A stretch of 64,000 nt of DNA from Peronospora farinosa (GCA_947646735.1 CANTFK010000692.1:1-64000); one strand, 5' to 3'; counted from the first letter of the stretch, positions 20,890 to 32,414 are shown. Translations and numbers: made by a program. The notes: a model not told the origin generated them from the sequence alone.

Positions 20890-23800
20890 ATGGCAGGAGT
20901 GCGCAATGTCTGCAGCTCACCACGGTCGTCTACGGACGAGGCGGAAGACGCTGCATCTTCTTCCTTCCTAGAGTTTATACCATCTCCTCAAGTAAAAAAT
21001 GCACGTGGCAAGCGAAAGTCCAAGGCACAAAAGTCGATACAGCAGCGGAAAAAGCTCAAGCCATCGCCTTCCGCATCGTTCGAGCGGAAAAGTACCAACA
21101 ACTTAATACAAGAGGCACCCGAGGACTTTGTCAAGTATCTGGATGAACAACTAAGTCCAGTTCAACAAGTGAAGCTGGAGACGGAGTTTTGTAAAGGACA
21201 GGGTTACATCGTAAAATTGCCGCCGTCCAGCTGGAAAAACAAACGTAAGCGCAATGAGTGGGCTAATTGGGTCAGAGCGCTGGGTTTCAAATCCAGTACT
21301 TCATTGGGTCGCAATGCTCGATGCATTGCTAGCCTTAAAGCGGATGTGATTTTAGGTGAATTAAAGCAGAGAATGCCATCGATTACCGAGTAAGTCTGAG
21401 AACATTTCAAAGATTGAAGCTCGTCTCGTATTGTGCTAATTGTTGTGGTGTGAATAGGAAAGGGGACAAGGAAGAAGAACGACATGTGGACATTGGCCTT
21501 ATGAGTGAAGACGATGCGCTTGTCAATAAAGTTGGCACAGAACACGGTGGAGATTACTCAACAAATCCGGCGATGATTCGGCTGAAAACGTATTTCCAAA
21601 AGCTGGAATCGCAAAAATTGGAGGTCGTGTCATTTGCAGAAAACCACCGATTGTTGTCATCGATACAGCACACCGCGATCGCTGACGCGATGGAAGACAT
21701 ATTGGCACGACCTTCGATTCGTCGAGACCGTCGTCTTGCCAGGCGGTTGTCGAAACGAGGGAGAATATCAGGCCGGCGATTGTCTTCTATTGCTTTGACA
21801 CCATCATCTTCTTCTTTTCTTCCGCTTGTTGAAGATGATTGGGTGTGGAATCAGGAGGTTGAAAAGATGTCGTTGACACCGATTAAGCGTCGCATTTCGC
21901 TTGGCGACAGCAGAGCAGCCGAGAAGAAAAACGTGCAGGGAGAACGTGTACTGTACCTTGTACTTCAGTCTGGTTTGATAGATGTGAAGACATTCAAGGA
22001 AGTGCTTCGCCAAGTATCTACGATGTACGTTTTGAGCAGTGTGCTTGCTAATACAAACCTCTGAGTCAGCTCATGTGATGTATTGCACAATAGGGCATAC
22101 GCTTGGGTTATCGCGGACTACTCCAAGTACGTAGAACCCTCGGTTGAGTATCCTCGTTGCTATATTTTGAGCTCTATTGTGATGCTGCCGATCGTGTTAA
22201 TGCAGGAAAGCAAACGTCTACTCAACAGCACACATGTACTTTCGCCACCCGCGTGGCCATTATCTCACGAATGGTGCTTACAAGGAAGTGTACAAAGTGT
22301 TTTCGTCCGAGCAAGGCCGACTAGAGGCTATCAGCGTGATGGATATTAGTGCAATAGAAGCCACCGGCAACCAGGTAAGTGTGTAAAGTATATGAATAGA
22401 ATACGACAAAACGGTTGTATGCACTCACCTGGTGGCTGCTTTGTCACAGAGTGTTGTTTGTCAAGAAGTGGCTCACTCGGTGCTGCTATCCGACGCACTT
22501 GAGCACGGCATTTGTCCAAACTTCCTCCGAATTTACGATGTTTTCCTCGCACACGAGCGACCGCGCCCTGATCTCTGGGGTAGCAAATCGCATCGGAAGC
22601 CGACTGCATTATTAACAGAGATAAACAATAATTCTGGCGGTGTAATTTACCAGGAGAACCCATCGGTATTCTCAGGCGACGAAAGTAAACGGTTGTTCCA
22701 ATATATCCGGATGGAGTTTTGCGACGGTGGCGATCTGGAAGATTTCATCGGATTACAGAAGAATAAGACGCTTCCCCTGGTATCTGTAGCCGTGCCATTT
22801 TTCTTCCAAATGGTGTATAGTCTGTACTGTGCTCGAGAAAAGTTTAATTTGCGGCACTGTGATGTAAAGGTTTGTCATCCCTGCTTTCTTTAGTTGAAGT
22901 ATATGAACTAACATGATTCTGATAAATGTTTTTCAGCTTCTCAACTTCTTCCTGAAGGACATTGGTCGTGCTAACATCCGCAAGGACCCAGGATCTGATG
23001 TCGTCCTGCATTACCTGCTGGAAGATGTTTGTTTTGTTTGTCAAATGCCTGCCTCCTTTTCGTACTGGATAAAATTGGCTGATTTTGGCGCAGCCGACTC
23101 AAACGCTGAAACTTTGGGAAGCCCCGTCACGATGGACCAGTTCACTACACTGGAAAACTCACCGGTCGAATTCTTATTAGAAGGTGACGCTGCCAAGCAG
23201 TCTTACGCAGCAGACACATTTTGTTTAGGCCTCTGCGTGCTACACTTATTTACTGGATGGTATGTGGTATCGTGGTCCGACTTTTGCTGCATTACCTGCT
23301 CTCTTCACGTGTTTGCTGTTGTTTTATATAGCGCACCATACGAAGAGATTTTGGAAGACGTACGTTGCCCCATAGAACTCCTGAAGGACCTGAAGTTCAT
23401 TTGGATGGTACGTATTTCTCGATAGCAATGCGCGTTACTTGTCTGACACTGTGTTTTGGGTCTGAATGCTTCTCTGGTACGTAATGTTAAGAGCCCACGA
23501 AAGAATTCGGGGTTTTCTGTGATTAAGAGCGTGGCGCGCGGTGATGATGAGAACACGCTCTGCCACACTCTCTATCGGTTCATTGTACTCTTTGGGCTGC
23601 CAGAGCAAAATCCAAGCGAAAGAAATGAAATTGAAAAGGTGTGGCAACTGTTGCTGAAACATTTACGACCGGATGATCCAGCGCTTAAGCACCCCCAACG
23701 GCGATCCAGACGAACAAACGGCACGAGTAGCGCTCAATTACACGCTATTTCGACGAAGAGTCAATTTGACCATGATCAGTCGTTGTACTCTATTGCCAGT

Positions 23801-24043
23801 GGTTCCAACGATGTAGTTCGTCGATGCCGCGAAGGCTTGCAGTCGATTCCGGGGGCAATGGAGCTACTGAAAAGCTTGGTTGATTTCGATCCTGCAAAGC
23901 GTCCCACACTCAAGCAAGTGATGTATCACCCAATATTTTCCAGCTTTCGCTCGCCTTCCAAGGAAAAAGAAGTACCACCAGATTATGTTATAAGTTACTA
24001 CAGCAGTCGGCATCGAAGCGGGCGAATGATTTTGGACGTATAA
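20890..24043 (+). CDS. Divergent protein-kinase-like protein, eight exons
   Basis: Exons 20890-21389, 21458-22024, 22094-22126, 22206-22374, 22450-22869, 22937-23259, 23332-23407, 23492-24043 sum to 2640 nt in frame (879 aa). The first half is basic and Ser-rich with no known domain (QEAPEDFVKYLDEQLSPVQQ). The kinase-like half starts near LTNGAYKEVYKVFS, a degenerate Gly loop. The usual VAIK motif reads LEAISVMD, so the ATP-anchoring Lys is missing. The catalytic loop is LRHCDVKLLNFFL (Asp, Lys and Asn kept; HRD becomes HCD). LADFGAAD keeps DFG, and TTLENSPVEFLLEG replaces the APE region. The C-lobe ends typically (LVDFDPAKRPTLKQVMYHPIF). Either an atypical active kinase or a pseudokinase; subfamily not recognised. 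Confidence 0.82.
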
Positions 24044-24429
24044 GCAGGCAGGCAGGGAAACTGGACAACCTGGCTTGATGTTATCATTTCTGTCATCAAG
24101 AATATGCTCTAATCTATCGGACAAGAGACTTCACACGTTTAAAATCGTGGAATTTCAGCGGTTTTTCCGTGGTTGAGACCAGTGTCACTTACTGTCACTA
24201 TGAGCTGTCTATTCAAGGTGAAGAGAAGCCGTTTAAGGCGCCTGACATCTCTCGTACAAACGCAAACGGGAGGTCTATCGACAATATTTTCATGGGCATC
24301 GCCCTTACGACCGGAAAAGCTCGAGGCGATCCACTTCGATATACGACGCGTGACTTCCAGTGTATCAAGCTGATAGTTGCGGTAATTCCTGTCTCTCGAT
24401 TGATACTTTGCATTAACCATCCTTCCATC

Positions 24430-24780
24430 GAGGATAGGCTGCAACGTGTTGCCAGTAGATGAATTTTTTTGCCACTTACAGCGCCGCCACTCAGCAAACT
24501 GTCTTCGTCACTCAAATTGACGTCTTCCAGTTTGGAATCCTCTTCGTCGTCGCTAAACATTCGACTTTTGCCTTCAGTCCATGCTTGGAAATACCAAACA
24601 ATTTGTCGGTGCAACATTCGTGAAATTGTCTTTACTTCACGTAAATCTTCTTCATCGTCTTGTCGTCCGGGTCGAGCTTGACCTTCTTCACAGCGTAAAG
24701 ATGTCGGACTATACAATTACATGCCTGCACTACCTCTCCTCCTCCGCGTCCTAGCATCCCTAGCTCTTTAGAAATCACCT
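24430..24780 (-). pseudogene. GCN2-like kinase N-lobe fragment
   Basis: Minus strand. A Gly-rich loop remnant (LGMLGRGGGEVVQA, about 24760-24720), then LYAVKKVKLD (about 24705-24670) and LREVKTISRMLHRQIVWYFQ (about 24650-24590) in a second frame, then an acidic/Ser insert (DDEEDSKLEDVNLSDEDSLL). It closely matches the kinase part of the relic at 4131-4508 and the spacer at 1645-1738. No catalytic loop follows. This is a second, partial locus of the same gene family. Confidence 0.75.
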
Positions 24781-25380
24781 TGATACCTGGACTAGTACCA
24801 TTTTGCAGCCGTCACTGATTCCAAGTCCGAATCATCCGAGTCCGAGTTCGACACACTTGACACACTTTCATCCCGCTTGGAATCTGTATGTGTCTGCTAT
24901 TAGCAACTACTTGATAGGCTCTCACCCGCACTACCACTACAGGCTCCATTATACCAGATCGGTGTCTCCTCCGTCTCTTTCGTGTCTTCTGCTGAACTTT
25001 CGAGTCTTTCGCTGACGTACTACCGTTTTTAATGAAGGACTGGTATATGTTTGCGGTTATACTGTTGGCTGATTGCTACCTAACACCAGTACCATTGTGG
25101 ATCAAGTTTACGACTATCTAAAATAATGTTTATATGGCAAGATGGCAACAAGATGGCAAGATGGCAACAAGATGGCAAGATGCAACACTATATTCAGGTC
25201 CTTAGTTCGCAAACCGTTTGCTACCTCTAAGCCTTTTCAATCTTTTAGATCGTTCCTATCCTGACTCACGCTCTTGACCACAATCAGTTAATGCGCCATC
25301 GCAGCAACGTCATCACCATGACGTCATTCGGCTCGACATGGTTCCGCTCTCGGGCGTTTCCTGACATTAAGAAACTGCAG
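24781..25380. other. Low-complexity intergenic stretch with an 11/21-bp repeat
   Basis: At 25134-25186 the unit ATGGCAACAAGATGGCAAG is repeated in tandem. Otherwise Pro/Ser-like low-complexity sequence and no gene. Confidence 0.5.
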
Positions 25381-27157
25381 CTAACCTGCAGCTGATAATA
25401 CGCTTTCCCAGACTACTTCGGCCAAATGATCGAGATTTTCTTGCGTAGCGCATTGATAATAGCTATCAAGAGAATGCACCAGTGCCAGGCTCAGCGAATA
25501 GCGGAAAGGGAGTCTCCGGATAGACCGTGTAAGCATTTCAGCATCCCGTCGTTTCAAATTGGGGCACGCCTCACATAATTCCGCAAGATCAATCCAGAGA
25601 GCCTTCTCTTCAGTGAGGATTACATTCGGTACACGAGGATCTCCATGGACCAGGTTCTTCGCGTGGAGCTGCCATAACAGTTGAAAGAGACTTCGTACTT
25701 CCTCTCGAGTCTCTGGTCGCGGTAGAGTTTTCCCGACAGGATACATTAACAGCGCCCAGCCTTCAATAGTTTCGATGTACTCTCTGCTAACAAGTCTAAT
25801 CGTCAAGCCTGTGTGCTCGGCCTCGATCAAGGCTTTCCGCTCTCGACGAAAAAGCTGAAAATCCGTTAAGATTTTTAGCGCAAAAATATTTTCACCTTGT
25901 CCAATTACCTTGAATACGCGTCCATATGAGCCACGGCCGAGAAATGCATCGCCTTCCACCACATCAACGCTTAATGCAATGCAGGCATTGGTCAAGTATG
26001 CCACCCATGGCGACGTGTTTTTAGAGATAAAGTTCTGAAACAATGATTTCGAGCCCTTGGTGATCCACTTCGCTTTTTGAACGCTGCAAACAACAGTCTT
26101 GTAGCTTTTAATCAACCAGAAGGACTGGCGGTCAAAGAGAATGGCGTATGCTGAATCCTCAGGACAAAGGTTTTGCAGGTATTGTACCACTTGGCCAAAC
26201 GCAGCGTCAGATATACGAAGCTTGCTTTCAAACAGAATGAGGCAGTCAAATAATTCTTCCTCTGCTACTCCGAATCGAAAAAAATCACCTGGGCGACGAA
26301 CTTGACCTTCTAATTCAGGCTTGGCATGATACATCCCACGGTGGGTCGCAAAACCGCTCGGTTTGAGGTACTTGTTCTTCTTCAAATTTGGAGACTGAGG
26401 CAACCATGGATATCTCCCACTATTCACAAATACCAAACCACAACTTTCTAGTATGCTGCTGAAAAAAGGAGTTACAAATGCCACGAAGTCAGCCTCATTC
26501 GTGATAGCATCGGATTGAATCTGAATTTTCTCCGTCCAAAATGTTTCTCCGTCTTTTACCGGTGCAAAATCAAAAAACAGTTCATCTTTTTCCAATCTTG
26601 CAATCTCACGATGACCAAGTGTCGACTTGGAGTAGGACTTTGCCGTTTTATGGTATAAGAGGGCCAGCTTTTCGTCCAGCTTTTCGTCCAGCATTTCATC
26701 CATTAGCACTGCAAAACGCGACTCGCTAATATTGGCTTCTCGCATCCGTACTAAATCATGGACATTTTGAGCTTGCAATTGATTTTCCTGCTCCGGAACT
26801 ACCACCAGCACGTGAATTTCTGTTAGAGATGGCTGCGGCATCTTGTTGTCGACAAACAGCCAACGCTGTAAAGTCCTCGTTGCAATCACTTGCTCTACAC
26901 CAATCATCTGCTGAATATCTGGATGTTTCTCCTTTTCATTAAACTGTTGCGCAGCAGCATCCTTGAATTTCAGCCACTTGTCGTCCGATGTCGTTTGCCA
27001 GGAAGACTTGCAGCTTGCACGCATCAACGTTTTTCAAGTTGTTCGGATTCATCGCCTTAATGGCCTTTTTTAAGTGGCCCATATTCTGGCTCGCATCAAT
27101 AGTCACAAGGAACGCACCTCCCGTCAAACCAACGATCCTGCAGAACAGCCTTAGCAT
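25381..27157 (-). pseudogene. Crinkler (CRN) effector with kinase-like C-terminus, frameshifted
   Basis: CRN proteins are modular oomycete effectors: an N-terminal translocation region and a variable C-terminal domain acting in the host nucleus. Here the first frame (27157 to about 26995) gives an LFC-type start and an LxVFLA motif. The coding sequence then moves to another frame that runs open to 25381 and carries the DWL-like part, HVLVVVP (about 26820), and a long C-terminal region. That region is protein-kinase-like: GRGSYGRVF near 25940, ALKIL, an HGDPRVPN catalytic loop near 25650, and DLA in place of DFG. The break falls in a short T run at 26994-26996, so it is either an inactivating one-base change or a sequence error. 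No classical signal peptide is apparent, as is common for CRNs. Confidence 0.85.
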
Positions 27158-27387
27158 CATTTTGAGCCAGCAGATTCTTGAATGAAGAGACACAATTTTT
27201 CTGTTGGCAAATAAATATGATGGTTTTATACGACTATACTGGGGCCGAGACGTGAGACATCCATCCGTCCTTATTGACTAACTACCAAATTAATATCGAT
27301 GCCACTGAGCGAACGACTTAGACGGGTAAGAGTTCTTCTAAAAAACCAACACTAAAAGATGGTCACATCCTTTCTTCCTATGTTGTT
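27158..27387. promoter_or_regulatory. Divergent gap upstream of the CRN gene
   Basis: Short intergenic region; the promoter of the minus-strand CRN gene should lie here. No clear Inr match was fixed. Confidence 0.3.
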
Positions 27388-27729
27388 ATGGCTACGATGC
27401 TGAACGGTGTCGCCGTCATGGATACCGCTTTGCTGACTGCTGCTTGTAATGAAGTATGCCTGCAGTCACGGACGTCCAAATATCTTTTTGCCGCTATTGC
27501 GATCATGCGTTTGCAGAATATCATCATTCCGCAAAACAAGGTGGATCGGATTAAGGACGATGCAACTGTGACTCAGCACAAACAGATGAAGAAGTTTGTG
27601 GCCGCTACGGTCGCTCTCGGCGCCCCGATTATCCCCATCTCAGCCGAGTTTAAGTACAATGTGGACGTGGCTGAAGAAACTCACGATGAACGTGATGTAG
27701 GTTGCAGCGTTTGTCAAAGCAGAGTCTGA
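27388..27729 (+). pseudogene. eIF2gamma fragment
   Basis: The plus-strand frame shows the mid G-domain of translation initiation factor eIF2gamma: [16 protein letters not shown] (after the G3 DCPGH motif, which is missing), a diverged NE..PQ.QTSEHL region, [14 protein letters not shown] (NKxD of G4) and [16 protein letters not shown] (G5 region). No start, P-loop or domains II/III are nearby, and the frame ends in unrelated sequence. It is an isolated relic, perhaps of a retrocopy, since no introns interrupt it. Confidence 0.8.
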
Positions 27730-29066
27730 GCTGCGATACCACAAGACTCTAAAGCTGAGGTGTGTGTGAATTATTTTGTACTGTCGTGTGCTTTACTGAA
27801 GTTGCTGCTTACAATGTCATAAAAACAAGCTGTACCGTTGCCGGTCGCTGAAACGCCAGGACATTGACGCAAGTATCCTTTAGCGACGTGAAACCGTCGA
27901 GCATATTTCTCTTAGTTATTCCAATGTATCTTGTTGGATCGTTATATAGCAGTCTTGTGAATGAGGAATTCCATCAAGAAAAGATGCGCCTTTGATAAAC
28001 ATGGCAACATACTGCTGTACCCATCAATTCTTTACTAAACTTCAGATCTACTCCTGCAATGTTACCAGCATCTTGAACGTCTGCATAAATATCTCGATAC
28101 TGAAATTCAGCTAGCAACAGCTACGTCGATATGTCCTGTTGAGGGATGAACTCTTTGTGTATGTTAGTATCTTTCAGGGCTTTGCATCTCTGCACTGCAA
28201 ACTCTACGACCTTGCTATCTTCGTAACTCAGGTACAAGAGACCCAGGTAAAAGAGTTGGCTCAATTGTGGACAAACGTCGGTACACTAGCACATTTTCTT
28301 GTGATTGAAAACGAGGTGGAAGGCAATCACCCACAACAGCGTCGATTTACCAATAACCAGCGAGCGCATCACGATACTCTTCTTGTTTTGCAAGTGTTCA
28401 CGCTATTGTGAGAAGACTCTTGAAACTATCCATCTAACACCTTCCATTCGCCAAAGATTTTCCCACTTTTAATACATGTGCTCATGAATCTCCAGATCGA
28501 GGGAATCTTGTGTACAGCATGACAATCCATTCGTTCAGTAGAATGCAATCCTCAGCGTATTTTACGGATCGTTCAGTGCAAAATGACCGTTGGAAACTGT
28601 ACTTTTGTTGTAATCGAAGCAGAATTTGCAAGCTGTTCTGGCAGCTTACCAGCACGTGTACCAGAACAACCTAGCTGCAACATCCTCCTCGAGACAAGGA
28701 TCTGCATCGCTTCCTCCGTGTAGCCGATTAACCACGCTGAGTGCGCTGCTGGAGCATCCATATCATCAGACCAGGGATGTAACTCACGCCTTGCTTTACC
28801 TCTGCATCCGTCAGCCATGCGCCGCGGCTTTCGTCTTTCTTCGCCAGGAAAAGCGCTGGTCTCATGGCATCACATGAGAACGGTTTTCATTCCACACCTC
28901 TCCCGGTCCGGTCAGGGGTTGTTTAGTTCGCCGTGGACGGTTTAGATCTCGCACTTTAGGGCTACAAGCTCCCGGGCAGTCCGGTCAGACCCACATTTAC
29001 TTAGCATTTGTGGATGACACCACCCTACAGCGGAACACATTTCTCACGTTTACATGTTGTACGAGC
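27730..29066. other. Gene-free stretch left of the transposon nest
   Basis: Open frames at 28139-28411 and 28626-28877 show no family features. Pre-insertion host sequence continues at 61399 after the nest. Confidence 0.45.
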
Positions 29067-29071
29067 ATTTG
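29067..29071. repeat. Target-site duplication ATTTG, left copy (right copy 61394-61398)
   Basis: ATTTG directly precedes the outer 5' LTR and recurs directly after the end of the outer 3' LTR, 32.3 kb away. This proves that everything between belongs to one outer insertion plus later insertions into it. Confidence 0.88.
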
Positions 29072-29672
29072 CGTAACAGGGCATCTAGTTACACGTAAAC
29101 ATGAAGTAATATACTTAATGTTTGGTCTAAAAGTATCCATGATTACTTTTGACCTGTCACTTGGGTGCGATACACAAAGGTGATCCACCCTCGTGAATGT
29201 GATATCCATTTATGGATTCACATGAGAAAGGATGACGCTTGTTGAAGCTAGGCATCGCGACGTCTCAGAAGGACGTCAGTTGCGATCTTAAATCTCTAGA
29301 TTTAAGATCATGCGACAGGATACGCTTCTAAAGAGTCGCGTATCCATTCTATAAACATATATAGCCAATCAGTAGTTAAGTATATATTTAGTTATAATTA
29401 ATTAAATATAGCTCAGTCTTGAATTTGCTTAAACAAACGCACCACGCACGAGAAGTTGAAGAAGCTTCTACGTGACGTCGGTGCTTTAGTGTTAAGAAGT
29501 TCGTTGCACTCACGCTTAAGCGAGAGGCAACTGGTGGTACGACTGCTTAAGCAGTCGACCAACCTCCCAACCACCTTCGCACGCGAAGGTAAGACGGTAT
29601 AACCGCTTCCTCGCTTGTGCATAAGGTGTGTGCTCGTATTACGAGGCAACTTCGTAGAAGTGCCCGTCTACA
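29072..29672 (+). repeat. O 5' LTR
   Basis: 601 bp, nearly identical to 48688-49230 + 61318-61393. It ends in CTACA; the first base is C where the other LTR has T (TGTAAC). A TATA-like ATAAACATATATAG lies at about 29352. Several perfect palindromes are inside: 29284-29309 (12-bp arms), 29540-29557 (CGACTGCTTAAGCAGTCG) and 29573-29590 (ACCTTCGC/GCGAAGGT). Confidence 0.92.
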
Positions 29673-29674
29673 CT

Positions 29675-29692
29675 TGGTAGCACTAGTAGTCC
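29675..29692 (+). other. O primer binding site
   Basis: TGGTAGCACTAGTAGTCC starts 2 nt after the LTR, the expected place and TGG start of a tRNA primer site. The tRNA was not identified. Confidence 0.55.
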
Positions 29693-29731
29693 TTCCCACG
29701 ACCCGTCTCTCTGAGCGTGTGTGTGGTTGAC

Positions 29732-30659
29732 ATGGTCCTTAATATGGACTTGAGTGACTTCCCTCACCTCTCCCAACATCATAGGGAGTTGGCAGAGCAT
29801 ATGGCGCAGGGACTTGGTGAACAAGCCCTGGTCAATCTCTTGCATTGTCCTCCTGAGCAACATGTTGCTCAGTTGGAGCAATTTGAGGCGATTGTGCTCG
29901 GACAGCGTAGAAACGCGTCCGAGGTAAACAACAAAGCCACCGCTGAGGCCCAGGATGAGCTTAGGCTTGAGCAGGCACGTAATGAGGCGGTCAACAGGAC
30001 TGTTGAGACGCTCTCTGCCCGGCTTACTCAACCGAGGCCCATTCGGATGGACCCTCCGAAGTTCGATGGAGCTAGCCCTCACACGATTGTTCACTGGCTA
30101 TTAGCAGTTGAGCAATGTGGAGTGGCTCAGCTCATCAAAGACGACACCAAAATGGTGTCGTATGCCATGTCCAACTTGCGTGGCAAAGCGTCAGAGTGGG
30201 CATACTCTGCGCTGATGGAAAATGCTGATGCATTTCCATCATGGGCGATCTTTAAGGTAAAGATTCGCGCCATGTATCAGCCGCCTAACAACGAAGTGTT
30301 GCTTATGGCGCGCTTTTTTGGAGCACGACAGGCGAAACGCTCTCTGCAAGAATTTGTGCAGGAGATGCGTTCGCTGTCGGCGTCCATCAATGGGGAACCG
30401 ATACCAGAGCGTATCAAGGTAGCCACGTTCATGAATGGACTTAGGCATGGCCCATCGCGTCAGGCCCTTTTCAGAAAGGTGCCAGTGACGATGGAAGAGG
30501 CAATTGACATTGCCTTAGTTGAGGAGCAATCCTACAACAGCGCCTCGGCGACAGCCTATAACAGGCCGTCGTCCGAGAAGTCTGATGCCACTCCTATGGA
30601 GTTAGGCAATGCAGATGTGATCTGCTACAAGTGCGGCAAGCAAGGCCATATGATGTCTC
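29732..30659 (+). pseudogene. O gag, 5' part, interrupted by element A
   Basis: The frame is open from the ATG at 29732 to the insertion point. It holds a retrotransposon gag domain (IRMDPPKFDGASPHTIVHWL, SEWAYSALM, FKVKIRAMYQPPN, SLQEFVQEMRSLSASI) and the first half of a CCHC knuckle, CYKCGKQGHMMS. The capsid-like protein packages element RNA. Element A interrupts the knuckle; the frame resumes at 42757 with the final knuckle Cys. Confidence 0.88.
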
Positions 30660-31981
30660 TGTGGCGAAGTGAAGGAGTGAATTTTGCAAAGTGTGATCAC
30701 CTATTTTCGGTTAAGTCCGAAATGGCCAATATTAATGAGTCGCGATCTCGTGGCCAATATTGATGAGTCGCGATCTCGCAAAAAGGTTTCAAGACGATGT
30801 CAAGAAGGATGGAAAACAGTGAATGGTGTAGTTTGCACTTCTATGTGGGGTCAAATATGGCCTAGGAACTACGCTATTGCGATCTCCAGTATTTCCGATG
30901 GCGACCCGCGTGAACGCGGTCGCTAAGGAGGAAGATGGGTACATCCAAGCATGTGGAGGACGGTCTGGTGTGGATCACGTCGCTATGGAGGACTGGAATG
31001 GTGGATATGACATGTCACATAGATGAACTATCTCACATGACCTGAGAAACGGTGAAGAGGACAAGTTGTGATCCGGCGGATCGCGATCCGATGCTAATAA
31101 TTAGTATCGCGATCCGGTATTAATTATTAGTACCGCGATCCGATATTAATTATTAGTATCGCGATCCGATATTTATTATTAGTACCGCGATCCGATATTA
31201 ATTATTAGTATCGCGATCCGATATTAATTATTAGTATCGCGATCCGATATTAATTATTAGTATCGCGATCTGGTACTAAAATGGTATTATATCCGAGCGA
31301 GGTAGCGATCCAGATCGCGACTATATTGGAGTGGACCACATTACAAGATCTGATTTTTCCGAAAGGGCGATACGTGGCAACCGATCCTGAGCTACAGATA
31401 GTCAAGATCATAGGTTTTGGTATTTGAATGGTTAACATTAACAGAGTTCAATTTGCTTCTAAGTACACGTGTCGACTTCTCTTCCGGGCTGGATTCTTTG
31501 GCCTCCCGACGTCTCAAGGAAGTCTACCTACTACGCAAGTCATATCCCTGGATTGTTTGGCCAGGGATTGCAAGAATTCTCAACAAAACAACTCAAGCTG
31601 CGATTGGACGCAGAGGACTAAGAAGTCCAGATACAAGATCGCGAGACGGCTCAAGTGGTCAGAAGGCAAGCGGATCAAGTATCTACATTTTGGACAAGGC
31701 GATCTCAAGGGAGATCAGGGCGACTCAAATAGAGCACCCCAAGAACAACTGCGATCGTGTGAGGAATTCCACGCGATCGCCCCCCACCTATCCCTAACAC
31801 AATCAAGTTCAACATCGACTCAAGTCTACCGAGAAGAGAGCAACCCGCCCTACCGACGGGTACACAAGGTGAGGAAGGCTATACACACGGAATCGGGGTA
31901 CCCCCTCCGTTAGTCGGTCGTCCGGGCGCCAGTGGAGAGTTGGGATCGCATCAGCAATTTTGCGAATCCCACTCCACCACA
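30660..31981 (+). repeat. Element A 5' LTR
   Basis: 1322 bp, TGTGGCGAAG ... CCACCACA. At about 31085-31275 it carries a run of 26-bp units with core CGCGATCCGATATTAATTAT. The perfect palindrome CGGATCGCGATCCG opens the array. Long sense frames (for example 31428-31913) stay open through its 3' half in all four LTRs of the family. Confidence 0.93.
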
Positions 31982-32414
31982 ATGGTGCGCGTGCCCGGAT
32001 CTTCTGGTGACTCGGGATTTCACCGTGAGTCCCTGAGAGAAGATGTCAAGATCAAGACTGAACCTGGGATTGAAGCGTCAGCGGCAAAGGGATCACCGCA
32101 GACGTGTGAAGAAAAAATATCCTCGGATCATCAGCGTTTTGGGAGGGGCGCAGATGAAAAGAAAACCAAGGAGGAAGATCAAGAGATCGATCTGGAAGAA
32201 AAACCTCTACCCCCTCCCCAGGTCCTTTCGAGTACCCCTGCGGATCGCGTTGCAAAACGCGATCCGCTGGATAAAAATCCTACGGTTAAAACCGAAGGAA
32301 ATTTATCCAAAACCACTCCGAATCGAATCGAAGAAGAATTCGAAGCCATCTCGAGTGAAGATGAAGGCGCCTGAGTCGGATCATGATGATGCCGACATGA
32401 GGCTGACGCATTAG
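31982..32414 (+). CDS. Element A leader ORFs upstream of gag (two frames)
   Basis: Two overlapping frames are open here and in copy B. The first begins at ATG 31982 and ends with TGA at 32374; it is acidic and Lys/Glu rich (KTEPGIEASAAKG, EIDLEEKPLPPP). The second begins at ATG 32043 and ends with TAG at 32412-32414; it is Arg/Lys rich (SRSRLNLGLKRQRQRDHRRR) and is in the SAME frame as gag. A possible 60-nt intron, 32355-32414 (GTGAAG ... CTGACGCATTAG), would remove that stop. Which frame is used is unknown. The function could be an extended gag N-terminus. Confidence 0.45.
31983..31998 (+). other. Element A primer binding site
   Basis: TGGTGCGCGTGCCCGG starts one base after the LTR. The same string occurs in B at 59979-59994 (complement). 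Confidence 0.6.

Noticed and set aside
27388..27729. Functional GTPase gene
   Set aside because: Lacks the P-loop, G3 and C-terminal domains of eIF2gamma.
31085..31275. CRISPR-like array of regular repeats
   Set aside because: Units are directly tandem without unique spacers, inside a eukaryotic LTR.
31428..31913. Open frames of 120-160 codons inside the A/B LTRs
   Set aside because: They recur in all four LTRs only because the LTRs are copies; no family resemblance and no start context. Left as a note in the LTR entry.
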